DNA from: Natrialbaceae archaeon Tc-Br11_E2g1
GTDB lineage: Archaea; Halobacteriota; Halobacteria; Halobacteriales; Natrialbaceae
Direction of reading: 5' to 3'
Assembly: GCA_001564255.1 (NCBI GenBank)
Contig: LKNC01000067.1
Span: forward strand, 1 to 11,596
DNA: 11,596 nucleotides
Shown: positions 1-6,982 of the stretch, piece by piece
Position numbering within the stretch: the first letter of the stretch is position 1
Layout: every line of letters starts with the position of its first letter
Translations under genes and position numbers: made by a program
The notes under the pieces: model-generated
Database searches by the model: none
Told to the model about the DNA's origin: nothing
The model's input: the letters and a program-made list of their open reading frames with translations, nothing else

Positions 1-1038
1 ACGGCCCGGCTGGTCGCGTGTAGCGAGAAGACTGGGGCCCGCGACACCGCCCGGAACTATCGCCGAACGGCGACCCTGGGTGCGACGACGTACTTCGGCG
101 GGGTCGCCCTCTCGGCGTGGCTCGGCGGCTCGAGCGACCACGAGCGACTCGCGGTGGGGCTGTCCGCAACGGGACACACGGAGCCGGCGGTCGTCGCCGC
201 GTTCGTGTTCACGACTATCGGGCTGGCGCTGCTCGCCGCGTTGGTCCCCCTCCACGGCTGGCTCGTCGAGACCCACGCCAGGGCGACCGACCCCGTCAGC
301 GCGCTCGTCTCGGGGGTGCTCCCCGCCGCCGCGGTGTACGCGCTCGTCCGTGTCCTCTATGACGTGTACACCGTCGACTTTCTCGCCGCCAACCCCACGA
401 TCGCGAGGGGGATGCTCTACGGCGCGCTCGTGAGTCTGCTGGTCGGAAACCTGCTGGCCTACGGGCAACGCGACATCAAGGGCGTCCTCGCGTACTCGAC
501 GGTCTCGCAGTTCGGCCTCGTCCTCGCCGGCCTGCTGGTCGCCAACGAGACGGCCATCTTCGGTTCGGTGATCCAGCTGTTCGGCCACGGGATCGTCAAG
601 GGCGCGTTCTGTCTCGTCGCTGGCATCATCGCCATCCGGTTCGACGCCCGTACGATGGACGAGTACGACGGCCTGGCGAACCGCGCGCCCGTCGTCGCGG
701 CCGTCTTCGCCGGCCTCGGGATCGCCCTCATCGGCCTGCCACCGACCGTCGGATTCGTCGGCAAGTGGTACATCGCCGTCGGCGCATTCGCCGAGGGGTT
801 CTGGCTCGTCGCCGCCGTCGTCGTCGTCTCGACGGTGTTGACGATCGGGTACGTTGTCCCCTTCCTCGATCGGCTCTACTTCGGCTCGTTCGACGGCACC
901 GACCGCGGAGAGGGCGTCGTCACCAGCCTCATGATCGCGGCGGTCGTCACCGCCGTCGTCATCTCGGTCGTCGTCGGCCTGGCGTCGGTCTTCCTCGAGT
1001 CGCTGTTCCGGGAGGCGATCGAGCAACTCGTCGCGTAA
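1..1038 (+). CDS. Proton-conducting antiporter subunit (complex I / Mrp-D-like), 5' end missing
   Basis: An integral membrane subunit of the proton-translocating family shared by complex I (NuoL/M/N) and Mrp-type Na+/H+ antiporters. The frame is open from base 1 with no start, so the N-terminus lies outside; 345 residues are visible and full members are usually about 450-600. Family signatures are clear. PLHGWLVETHA followed by DPVSALVSG lies near visible residues 83-105. DIKGVLAYSTVSQFG lies near 158-172 and HGIVKGAFCLVAG near 196-208. A later PPTVGFVGKWY also matches. The lysines in DIK, IVKG and GKW correspond to positions conserved for proton transfer in this family. Long hydrophobic stretches give at least seven membrane helices. 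It ends in TAA, 14 bp from the convergent gatE stop. I lean towards an Mrp subunit D-like protein, but NuoM/NuoN-type is possible because the upstream operon is not visible. Confidence 0.88.
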   Translation, partial: TARLVACSEKTGARDTARNYRRTATLGATTYFGGVALSAWLGGSSDHERLAVGLSATGHTEPAVVAAFVFTTIGLALLAALVPLHGWLVETHARATDPVSALVSGVLPAAAVYALVRVLYDVYTVDFLAANPTIARGMLYGALVSLLVGNLLAYGQRDIKGVLAYSTVSQFGLVLAGLLVANETAIFGSVIQLFGHGIVKGAFCLVAGIIAIRFDARTMDEYDGLANRAPVVAAVFAGLGIALIGLPPTVGFVGKWYIAVGAFAEGFWLVAAVVVVSTVLTIGYVVPFLDRLYFGSFDGTDRGEGVVTSLMIAAVVTAVVISVVVGLASVFLESLFREAIEQLVA

Positions 1039-1052
1039 GGCCGCCTCGAGTG

Positions 1053-2921
1053 CTAGGTCAGCTTTTCGATCTCCTCACGGAGGACCTGACTGACGAGGTC
1101 ACCGTCCGCCTTGCCGCGCAACGCACCCATACACTCACCCATGAGTCCCGAAAAGGCCCCCATCCCCTCCTCCTCGACTTGCGAAGCGTTTCGCTCGACG
1201 ACCTCGAGGACGGCTTCGCGGACCTCCTCCTCGGCGACCCCACCCAGATCCTCGCGTTCGACGGCTTCCTCGGGGGTCAGATCCGGCTCCTGGGCGAGGG
1301 CGGTGAGCAGGTCCTCGAGTGCTTCTTGGGGCACCTCGCCGTCGTCGACGAGCACCAGACCACCCTCGAGGTGGGCGTCGGTGAGTTCCTCGACTGGCAC
1401 GTCGTCACGGCGCAGTTCCGTGAGCGTCGACTCCAGTGTCGTGGCGGCGAGCGTCGGATCGACGCCCTCGGCGACGACCGATTCGAAAAGCGGCATGTGC
1501 TTGCCGTAGGCGACCTGTTCGGCCAGCCCTTCGCCCAGGTCGTACTCGTTCTGGTAGCGTTCGACCTTCTCGGTCAGCAGTTCGGGTTCGGGGACCGCAC
1601 TCGGGTCCGGCTCGACCGGCGGCACGTCCGTCTCGGGGTACATCCGAGCCGCACCGGGGAGCGGGCGCAGGTAACGCGTGGTGCCGTCCTCGTTTGCCCC
1701 ACGGGTCTCCTCGGGGACGCCCTCGAGGGCGAACTCGGCGCGTTCTGCGGCCGCTTCGATGGCGCTCTCTGCAACCGCGGTTTCGGCGGCGACGATAGCG
1801 ACGGCGTCGTTCTCGCCGGCACCGACGGCCGCTTTCAGGGCCGCGACCTCGTCTTCGGTGACGCCGTAGGCCGGCAACTCGTCGGTGTGGAAGATCCCGC
1901 CCGCGCCGTGGCGTTTCGCGTGATCGGAGAGTTCGGTCCCAAGGCGACGATCGGGGGCGATCTCCCGGCCGACGATCCCGTCGAAACCGTAGAGGGGGAC
2001 GGCTGTGACCGAACCGTCGGCCTCGAGGGCCCCGCGGATGACGCCGCTTTCGGTGTCAACGAAGACCTCGGTGACGTCTCGGGTCTCGCCGATTTCGGCC
2101 TCTCTGGCCTCGAGCTCGTGGCCGATCTCGACGAGTGCGACCTGCCGGCCGACCTCGGTGCGAATGATGTCGTCGATGTCGTCGAGACTCTGAACGCCCT
2201 TGATCTCGACGCGAGCACCCTCGGCGATGGAGACGTTGACGTCCTGGCGGATCGTCCCGAGTCCCCGCTTTACCTTCCCCGTCGAACGCAGCAACATCCC
2301 GATGCGGGCGGCGGCCTCTCGGGCCTGCTCCGGGGAGGCAATGTCGGGTTTCGTCCCGATCTCGACGAGCGGAATGCCGAGCCTGTCGAGACTGTAGGTG
2401 ACGCCCTCGTCGGTTTCCTCGACGCGTTTTGCGCTCTCCTCTTCGAGCATGAGGTCCTCGATGCCGACCCCGCCCTCGCTCGTCTCGATTTCCCCTTCCG
2501 TAGCGACCAGCGACGAGCGCTGAAAGCCCGTCGTGTTCGAGCCGTCGACGACGATCTTGCGCATGACCTGAGCCTGATCGACCGGCTCCATCTCCATGAG
2601 CTGGGCGATCTCGAGGACGGTCTGTAAGGCCTCTTCGTCGAGTTCCGCCGGCGGTTCGTCGTCTTCTTCGACGAGACAGGTGGTGTCGTAGCCGAGGTAG
2701 GTAAACTCCCGTTCGACCTTGCTCTCCTCGAGGGCGGCGTCGTCGATCTCGCCCAGTTCACTGCGGGTCGGGTGGAGATAGCGGGTAAATTCCCGTGTGG
2801 CCTCTTCGGGTTCGCGAAGCTCCGTCGGACAGTTACAGAACAGTTTCGTCGCCGTATCGAGTTGCTGGTGGATCTCCAGCCCGGCGACGAGTCCGAGGTC
2901 GTCGTAGTCGTACTCGGTCAT
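1053..2921 (-). CDS. gatE: Glu-tRNA(Gln) amidotransferase subunit E
   Basis: GatE is the tRNA-binding and kinase/transamidase half of the archaeal GatDE complex. It converts misacylated Glu-tRNA(Gln) to Gln-tRNA(Gln) with ammonia supplied by GatD. The 622-aa protein has the normal family length. The GatB/E catalytic cradle occupies about residues 10-280, with GLEIHQQLDTATKLFCNCP at 14-32 and DGSNTTGFQRSSLVATEG at 126-143. An AspRS-like GAD insertion, characteristic of GatE and absent from GatB, follows at about 285-410. TRYLRPLPGAARMYPETDVP is at 415-434. The C-terminal helical YqeY-like domain runs from about 450 and ends in GLMGECMGALRGKADG-type residues that contact tRNA in the family. The ATG gives the standard N-terminus. 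A T-rich TATA-like box sits 26-32 bp upstream. gatD is not in the window, so the two subunits are encoded apart. Confidence 0.97.
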   Translation of the reverse strand: MTEYDYDDLGLVAGLEIHQQLDTATKLFCNCPTELREPEEATREFTRYLHPTRSELGEIDDAALEESKVEREFTYLGYDTTCLVEEDDEPPAELDEEALQTVLEIAQLMEMEPVDQAQVMRKIVVDGSNTTGFQRSSLVATEGEIETSEGGVGIEDLMLEEESAKRVEETDEGVTYSLDRLGIPLVEIGTKPDIASPEQAREAAARIGMLLRSTGKVKRGLGTIRQDVNVSIAEGARVEIKGVQSLDDIDDIIRTEVGRQVALVEIGHELEAREAEIGETRDVTEVFVDTESGVIRGALEADGSVTAVPLYGFDGIVGREIAPDRRLGTELSDHAKRHGAGGIFHTDELPAYGVTEDEVAALKAAVGAGENDAVAIVAAETAVAESAIEAAAERAEFALEGVPEETRGANEDGTTRYLRPLPGAARMYPETDVPPVEPDPSAVPEPELLTEKVERYQNEYDLGEGLAEQVAYGKHMPLFESVVAEGVDPTLAATTLESTLTELRRDDVPVEELTDAHLEGGLVLVDDGEVPQEALEDLLTALAQEPDLTPEEAVEREDLGGVAEEEVREAVLEVVERNASQVEEEGMGAFSGLMGECMGALRGKADGDLVSQVLREEIEKLT

Positions 2922-2946
2922 TGTCGCCCACTCCGCGTGCGAGGGG

Positions 2947-2953
2947 TAAAAAA
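2947..2953 (-). promoter_or_regulatory. TATA-like box of gatE (may double as terminator T-run)
   Basis: On the minus strand this reads TTTTTTA, 26-32 nt before the gatE ATG. That is the spacing expected if transcription starts at or within a few bases of the start codon. A weak GGAG lies about 9 nt before the ATG, so a leaderless mRNA is likely but not certain. The same T-run lies 37 nt after the stop of the upstream zinc-finger gene on the same strand and could also end that transcript. Position and composition only; no experimental support. Confidence 0.4.
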
Positions 2954-2989
2954 CCGTTCAGTCTGTCCCGGCACGGACCGACGATCGGA

Positions 2990-3223
2990 TCAGTGTGTCG
3001 CCGTTCGAACGCTTCGGACGTCGATCAAGTCCTCTTTCAGCCCCTCGCCGTCACAGTCATCGTTCGGACACCGGTAGTGCCACCCGTCCTCCGTGGCGTC
3101 CCGTTCCCGGAACTGGTCTCCACATTCCTGACATAAAAGCTGTCCCGCTTCACAGGAGTCACGGTGTATCTCGAGGGCGAGCTCGGTCCGGAACGACTGG
3201 TTGCAGTTGCGACAGGTGTGCAT
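2990..3223 (-). CDS. Small double zinc-finger protein, 77 aa
   Basis: A small protein typical of the zinc-binding micro-proteins that are common in haloarchaea. It has two cysteine/histidine clusters. The first is C4-X2-C7-X12-H20-X3-C24, a classical C2HC/C2H2-like spacing. The second is C31-X2-C34 paired with C52-X4-C57, with H49 nearby, a zinc-ribbon-like arrangement. Nothing hydrophobic or catalytic is visible, so nucleic-acid or protein binding is an inference. The start at MHTCRNC was chosen because a longer upstream reading has no zinc-finger-like sequence, and because GAGGT lies just before this ATG (3 nt spacing, short). A TATA-like ATAAAAG lies 41-47 nt upstream. The gene sits between purA and gatE on the same strand, but long spacers suggest it is transcribed separately. 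Exact function unknown. Confidence 0.85.
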   Translation of the reverse strand: MHTCRNCNQSFRTELALEIHRDSCEAGQLLCQECGDQFRERDATEDGWHYRCPNDDCDGEGLKEDLIDVRSVRTATH

Positions 3224-3263
3224 ATTACCTCTCACGATACCCTGCGTGAAAACTGCTTGGGAT

Positions 3264-3270
3264 CTTTTAT
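3264..3270 (-). promoter_or_regulatory. TATA-like box of the 77-aa zinc-finger gene
   Basis: The minus strand reads ATAAAAG, 41-47 nt upstream of the ATG at 3223. A start site about 25-31 nt downstream would give a leader of roughly 15 nt that just includes the GAGGT ribosome-binding sequence at 3227-3231. The two signals are mutually consistent, which is the only support. Confidence 0.35.
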
Positions 3271-3320
3271 TCCACCAGATATGGCGTGATTTGGCTCCTA
3301 TAGGCCGATTTACCCCGAAC

Positions 3321-3359
3321 GAGTCGACAAGAAAGAACTGTCGAAAACAGTCACGACTC
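3321..3359. other. Nested inverted repeat (hairpin) downstream of purA
   Basis: Outer arms GAGTCG (3321-3326) and CGACTC (3354-3359) enclose inner arms ACTGT (3337-3341) and ACAGT (3347-3351) around a 5-nt loop. On the purA (minus) strand the inner hairpin is followed by a pyrimidine-rich tract, TTCTTTCTTGT, before the outer arm closes. It lies about 140 nt after the purA stop, in the 274-bp spacer before the zinc-finger gene. It could be a 3'-UTR structure, a terminator or a small RNA. The repeats are visible; the function is a guess. Confidence 0.4.
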
Positions 3360-3497
3360 ACTCTCGAGTATTCGACGATCTGCCAGTGGGCTATGCTACC
3401 GCCATCCACGACACGTCATCTCACATTGGCAGGAAGAATACTGATAGAAATAGTATAGGTGGGCAGTTCCGATCCCACGGACAGCACTTCCCGGGGA

Positions 3498-4856
3498 CTA
3501 CTCGTAGGGGGTCTCGACGATAACCGTCTCCTCACGGCCCGGACCGACGCCGACCGCGTAGATCGGAACGTCGAGTTCCGACTCGATGTACTCGAGGTAC
3601 GTCCGGGCGTTCTCGGGGATCGCCGCGTAGCCCTCCTTGGCAACCGCGGCCCAGTCGACGTCCGGCCAGCCCTCGAATGTCCGGAACACCGCCTCACACT
3701 CGCCCCACTTCTCGGTGGTCGGGGGCATCGTCAGCAACTCCTCGCCGTTGCGTTCGTAGGCGTGTCCCACCTCGACCTCATCGAGGCCGGCGAGCACGTC
3801 GATGTGGTTTACCGCGAGGCCGGTAAATCCACTCGCGCGTGCAGCGTGACGGAGCATCGGCACGTCGAGCCACCCGACACGTCGTGGGCGGCCGGTGACG
3901 GTGCCGTACTCCCCACCCTCGTCGCGGATGTACGTGGCGAGTTCCTCTTCCTCGTCGGAACTGTCGGGGTCGTAGCCGGGGGTCTGACCCTCGACGCCGG
4001 CCAGTTCAGTCGGCAGCGGGCCCGTCCCGACACGCGAGAGGTACGCCTTCACGATCCCGATCACGTCGCCCTGGCCGATCGCCGACGGGCCAAGGCCCGT
4101 CCCGACACAGGCCCCCCCCGCGGTCGGGTTCGACGAGGTGACGTAGGGGTAGATGCCGTGGTCGATGTCGATCGAGGTCCCCTGTGCGCCCTCGAGCATC
4201 ACGTTGTCCCCGTCGTCGATCCGACCCTGGAGGTAGGTCCCACAGTCGACGGTCATCCCCTCCTCTTCGAGGCGTGTTCCGTACTCGCGGTAGGTCTCGT
4301 AGAGTGCCTCGACGTCGAACGCCTCGCCGGTCTCCGTACCGAAGACCTCCTCGGCGAGTGCCTTCTTCTGGGGGACGACGTACTCGAGGCGCTCGCGAAG
4401 CGTATCGGGGTCGAGCATGTCGCCGATCCGGATCCCGCGACGGCCGGCTTTGTCCTCGTAGGTCGGGCCGATGCCGCGTTTGGTGGTCCCCGCGGCGAGG
4501 TCTTCTTTCTCGTCTTCTTCGATGCCGTCGAGCACGCGGTGGTACGGAAAGATCGCGTGTGCGCGTTCTGCGACGCGGACGTCCGGTTCGAGACCGCGCT
4601 CACGTAACGCGTCGATCTCGTCGAACAGCGTCTCAGGATTGACGACACAGCCGTTTCCGAGTACGCCGACCTTTCCGCGAACAGCCCCCGACGGGATCAG
4701 CGAGAGTTTGTACTTCTCCCCGTCGTGGACGACGGTGTGGCCGGCGTTGTCGCCGCCCTGATAGCGGACGACGACGTCGGCAGCGTCGCCGTAGAGGTCG
4801 ACGACGCCGCCTTTGCCTTCGTCGCCGAGTTGCGACCCGACGATAGTAACGGTCAT
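3498..4856 (-). CDS. purA: Adenylosuccinate synthase
   Basis: PurA condenses IMP and aspartate with GTP hydrolysis to adenylosuccinate, the first committed step to AMP, in the cytoplasm. The product is 452 aa, slightly longer than the bacterial enzyme (about 430). MTVTIVGSQLGDEGKG starts the protein; D12 and H40 (in DNAGHTVV) match the catalytic Asp and His. GPTYEDKAGRRGIRIGDML is at 130-148 and EGAQGTSIDIDHGIYPYVTS at 222-241. GTVTGRPRRVGWLD at 318-331 is the IMP/aspartate loop. The guanine-recognition motif, usually TKLD, reads VNHID at 349-353. I chose the ATG at 4856 because this is the universal N-terminus; 105 further open codons upstream have no PurA-like sequence. A TTTATCG box 26-32 nt upstream suggests a near-leaderless transcript. 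It stands alone with no other purine genes nearby. Confidence 0.97.
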   Translation of the reverse strand: MTVTIVGSQLGDEGKGGVVDLYGDAADVVVRYQGGDNAGHTVVHDGEKYKLSLIPSGAVRGKVGVLGNGCVVNPETLFDEIDALRERGLEPDVRVAERAHAIFPYHRVLDGIEEDEKEDLAAGTTKRGIGPTYEDKAGRRGIRIGDMLDPDTLRERLEYVVPQKKALAEEVFGTETGEAFDVEALYETYREYGTRLEEEGMTVDCGTYLQGRIDDGDNVMLEGAQGTSIDIDHGIYPYVTSSNPTAGGACVGTGLGPSAIGQGDVIGIVKAYLSRVGTGPLPTELAGVEGQTPGYDPDSSDEEEELATYIRDEGGEYGTVTGRPRRVGWLDVPMLRHAARASGFTGLAVNHIDVLAGLDEVEVGHAYERNGEELLTMPPTTEKWGECEAVFRTFEGWPDVDWAAVAKEGYAAIPENARTYLEYIESELDVPIYAVGVGPGREETVIVETPYE

Positions 4857-4881
4857 GACAGACTCCGGTTCTTGCCGTGCC

Positions 4882-4888
4882 GATAAAC
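4882..4888 (-). promoter_or_regulatory. TATA-like box of purA
   Basis: The minus strand reads TTTATCG inside an AT-rich patch, 26-32 nt before the purA ATG. The spacing implies that transcription begins at or next to the start codon. A GGAG lies 8 nt before the ATG but would then fall upstream of the transcript start, so it is probably not used. Confidence 0.5.
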
Positions 4889-4926
4889 AGATTACGGTAT
4901 CGTCGGTGGCTGCCGGCCGGACGCCC

Positions 4927-5145
4927 TCACCCTTCGAGCAACCCCATCTCCTCGGCGACGATATCGGCCAGACTCTCTTTGACCTCCGGGTCGACCTCGG
5001 CGACCGCCTCGCCGTCGTGTAAACGCTCGTTGTGGTTCTCGAGCCTCTCGGCCACGTCACCGAGTGGGATCCGCGCGTGCGTCTCACACTCGGGACAGAT
5101 GATCGGAACGCGTGGACCGTCGTCGGAGTCACTCGAGGTCGGCAT
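4927..5145 (-). CDS. Small protein with CX2C-X17-HX4H zinc-finger pattern, 72 aa
   Basis: A short acidic protein I do not recognise as a named family. After a disordered Ser/Asp start it has ICPEC with C17 and C20, then H38 and H43 in a helix-like NHNERLH stretch. This is a C2H2-type spacing with an unusually long CX2C to HX4H interval. An acidic helical tail rich in Asp and Glu follows. Zinc binding is inferred from the pattern. The ATG at 5145 was preferred because upstream in-frame sequence overlaps the divergent trmO promoter and start. An in-frame TTG shortly before is less likely. A TTAGGTTTTG stretch (5171-5180, minus strand) lies 26-35 nt upstream as a possible TATA box. It lies 70 bp upstream of purA on the same strand, and purA has its own promoter-like box, so co-transcription is uncertain. 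Confidence 0.75.
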   Translation of the reverse strand: MPTSSDSDDGPRVPIICPECETHARIPLGDVAERLENHNERLHDGEAVAEVDPEVKESLADIVAEEMGLLEG

Positions 5146-5170
5146 CTGTTCGAACTCTCGGAGCAACCCA

Positions 5171-5223
5171 CAAAACCTAATCGATGCTGCCAGTCGAGGC
5201 CGACGGAGTGGACAGCGTTTTAC
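5171..5223. promoter_or_regulatory. Divergent promoter region, 72-aa gene and trmO
   Basis: The 100 bp between the 72-aa gene (minus) and trmO (plus) hold two T-rich elements. GGTTTTG on the minus strand (5171-5177) is 26-32 nt before the ATG at 5145. TTTTAC on the plus strand (5218-5223) is 23-28 nt before the ATG at 5246. Both genes lack a Shine-Dalgarno sequence, which fits leaderless transcription in both directions. Confidence 0.45.
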
Positions 5224-5245
5224 CGGGGTCCCCTCTCGTTCCAGT

Positions 5246-5746
5246 ATGACCGACGACGACCGACTCGAGTACGAACCGATCGGGATCATCCGCACGCCGT
5301 TCGACTCGCCGGAGGGAATGCCGATCCAGCCCACCGGCGCGGACGACACCGAGGGAACCGTCGAACTCGAGGAACCCTGCGCGGAGGGACTCGAGGACCT
5401 CGAGGACTTCTCTCACTGTATCCTGCTGTATCACTTCCACGCCGCGGACGGCGCCAGCGCGATGTGTGTCGAACCGTTCCTCGACGACACGGAACGCGGG
5501 CTCTTCGCGACCCGCGCGCCCCGCCGACCGAACCCGATCGGACTCTCCGTCGTCGAGGTCGTGGCCGTCGACGGGACGGAGCTTTCGGTTCGCGGGATCG
5601 ACGTCGTCGACGGGACGCCACTGCTCGACGTCAAACCGTTCGTCCCCGAGTTCGACGTTCCCGACCCCGACACCGTCGAAACCGGCTGGATGGACGCCTC
5701 CCGAAAGCGCGTCGGGTCACGGCGATCGGACGACCGGTTTTGCTGA
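5246..5746 (+). CDS. trmO: tRNA (N6-threonylcarbamoyladenosine(37)-N6)-methyltransferase family protein
   Basis: TrmO (TsaA/YaeB, UPF0066) uses S-adenosylmethionine to methylate N6 of t6A37 in ANN-decoding tRNAs, next to the anticodon. The 166-aa protein is the compact single-domain form; the E. coli enzyme has an additional C-terminal domain. The family opens with EPIGIIRTPF (10-19) and the GMPIQPTG segment (24-31). The signature RAPRRPNPIGLS spans residues 90-101. GIDVVDGTPLLDVKPFVPEFD, at 117-137, completes the beta-barrel SAM-binding fold. The ATG at 5246 gives the usual N-terminus; upstream open sequence overlaps the promoter and the divergent gene. No Shine-Dalgarno is present, and a TTTTAC box 23-28 nt upstream suggests a leaderless mRNA. 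It is convergent to the lyase gene and not functionally tied to it. Activity is inferred from the family; substrate specificity of archaeal members could differ. Confidence 0.93.
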   Translation: MTDDDRLEYEPIGIIRTPFDSPEGMPIQPTGADDTEGTVELEEPCAEGLEDLEDFSHCILLYHFHAADGASAMCVEPFLDDTERGLFATRAPRRPNPIGLSVVEVVAVDGTELSVRGIDVVDGTPLLDVKPFVPEFDVPDPDTVETGWMDASRKRVGSRRSDDRFC

Positions 5747-5773
5747 CCTCGGCGGGCGACTCGATACACCACT

Positions 5774-5825
5774 CGAGGCGGCTCGTACGGATCGTTATAA
5801 CGTTTTGCCGGTGATCGCCGCCTCG
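5774..5825. other. 9-bp inverted repeat in the trmO/lyase convergent spacer
   Basis: CGAGGCGGC (5774-5782) is exactly complementary to GCCGCCTCG (5817-5825) across a 34-nt, partly AT-rich middle that includes TTATAACGTTTTG. It lies in the 143-bp spacer between the convergent stops of trmO (5746) and the lyase gene (5890). A role in ending transcription or a 3'-UTR fold is possible. The loop is long and the sequence is GC-rich, so it could also be incidental. Nothing else is evident in this spacer. Confidence 0.3.
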
Positions 5826-5889
5826 TTCGCGGTAACGAATCACAACAGACCGTATCACTCACCCGTTCGGGCCTGGCGAAAGTGGGTAG

Positions 5890-6930
5890 TCAGCGATAGG
5901 AGAGGTCCAGCTCGAGTGTACGTCCGAGTAACCCCTCGTCGTAGTACTCTTCGGTCTGTTCGGGCCGGGTCGCGTGGATCGAGCGGACCTGCTGGACAGT
6001 GTTGCGGAAGACCTTGAACGTCGCCTCGTCGACCATCTGGCCGTCGAGGGTGACCGCGCCGGTCCCCTCGGCTTTGGCGGCGTTGAAGCGCTCGATCTTC
6101 GAGACGTCACGCTCGAGTTCCTCCTCGTTTGGCATGTGGACGGTGTTCGCCTGGATCGTCTGTTTGGGGTACAGAGACCAGGAGCCGTCGAGCCCGAGGT
6201 GGGCTTCGTGTTCGACCTGGGCTGCGTAGTCGTCGGCGTTGTAGTAGGTCAGCCCCGCGCGCTGTTTGAACAGGTCGTCGAAGGGGCCACCGATCGAGAG
6301 CAGGTCCCCGGCGCTTGCCTCGTTCGACAGCTCCTCGAGGAGACCGTCCCAGCGTGGATGGCCGTCGCCGAGGTCGCGTGCGCCGAGTTCGGCGGCGTAG
6401 TCGACGGGGCCGAAAACGAGCGCGACGAGCCGGGACTCCCCACCGAACTTCGAGATCTTCCGGAGGTCGGAACGGGCACGGCCGGTCTCGACGATGATCG
6501 ACATCCCGATCGAGCCCTCCTCGTAGCCGTGTTCGCTCTCGATTTCTGCGATGACCCCTTCGGCGCGTTCGACGTCCTCGAGTCGTCCGACCTTCGGGAC
6601 GACGACGCCGTCGATCTCGTCACCGATCCCGGCGACGAGCTGGTCGATCTGTTCGCGCCCGCGGTCGCGAAACGAGGCGTCCTCGTAGCTCCACTCGACG
6701 CGGGGCCAGATCTCGCCCGGGAACTCGTACTCGGGGACGAGCTCGATCGTGTTCTCTAACCCCTCGTCTTTCATGTTCGGCGCGGTCCCGTCTTCCATGT
6801 CGGGAACGAGCCAGTCGGGAGCCTGGAACCCCTCGGCGGTGAGCCCAGAGCGCAAGTACTTCGCGGAGTCGTCTTTGGGAACGGCGGCCGGTGCAGTCTG
6901 GAACGTACGGCAGAGTCTAACGTCGTCCAT
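5890..6930 (-). CDS. citE: CitE-like beta-methylmalyl-CoA (malyl-CoA) lyase
   Basis: A member of the HpcH/HpaI-CitE aldolase family, which cleaves or forms CoA-activated malyl compounds with Mg2+. In the methylaspartate cycle it splits beta-methylmalyl-CoA into glyoxylate and propionyl-CoA. The 346-aa protein shows PDMEDGTAPNMKDEGL at 43-58. IIVETGRA carries the metal-binding Glu (E148) and LVFGPVDYAAELG the metal-binding Asp (D177). GLDGSWSLYPKQ is at 247-258 and DGQMVDEATFKVFRN at 296-310, in the family order. The start at MDDVRLCRTFQTAP fits the family. It is the last gene of the glutamate mutase cluster, 52 bp after mch. That gap is AT-rich and has a possible promoter, unlike the overlapping junctions upstream. 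Haloarchaea carry more than one CitE-like protein, so the exact substrate (beta-methylmalyl-CoA or L-malyl-CoA) is inferred from context. Confidence 0.92.
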   Translation of the reverse strand: MDDVRLCRTFQTAPAAVPKDDSAKYLRSGLTAEGFQAPDWLVPDMEDGTAPNMKDEGLENTIELVPEYEFPGEIWPRVEWSYEDASFRDRGREQIDQLVAGIGDEIDGVVVPKVGRLEDVERAEGVIAEIESEHGYEEGSIGMSIIVETGRARSDLRKISKFGGESRLVALVFGPVDYAAELGARDLGDGHPRWDGLLEELSNEASAGDLLSIGGPFDDLFKQRAGLTYYNADDYAAQVEHEAHLGLDGSWSLYPKQTIQANTVHMPNEEELERDVSKIERFNAAKAEGTGAVTLDGQMVDEATFKVFRNTVQQVRSIHATRPEQTEEYYDEGLLGRTLELDLSYR

Positions 6931-6955
6931 GTGTCTTGTAGGTTCGATAGCTAAT

Positions 6956-6961
6956 GGTTAA
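6956..6961 (-). promoter_or_regulatory. Possible internal promoter for the lyase gene
   Basis: The minus strand reads TTAACC at 26-31 nt before the lyase ATG, within an AT-rich 52-bp gap (6931-6982). No Shine-Dalgarno precedes the ATG. The position matches other leaderless-type promoters in this window, so the lyase may be transcribed separately as well as from the operon promoter. The match to a TATA box is weak. Confidence 0.3.
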
Positions 6962-6982
6962 TCGTTTTGTTTGTCGGTCGGT

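Noticed and set aside
765..2627. A 620-codon open frame on the plus strand opposite gatE
   Set aside because: It is antisense to a clear GatE, its translation is low-complexity and matches no family, and long antisense frames arise from the GC-rich third-codon bias of haloarchaeal genes.
3224..3497. A gene or tRNA in the purA/zinc-finger spacer
   Set aside because: No frame with protein-like composition and no cloverleaf with a TTCGANNC-type arm; only the hairpins described were found.
3459..4607. A 382-codon open frame on the plus strand opposite purA
   Set aside because: Shadow of PurA; no recognisable domains and no start signals.
4857..5171. N-terminal extension of purA by 105 codons
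   Set aside because: The extension covers another coding gene and the purA TATA-like box, and PurA proteins start at MTVTIVGSQLGDEGKG.
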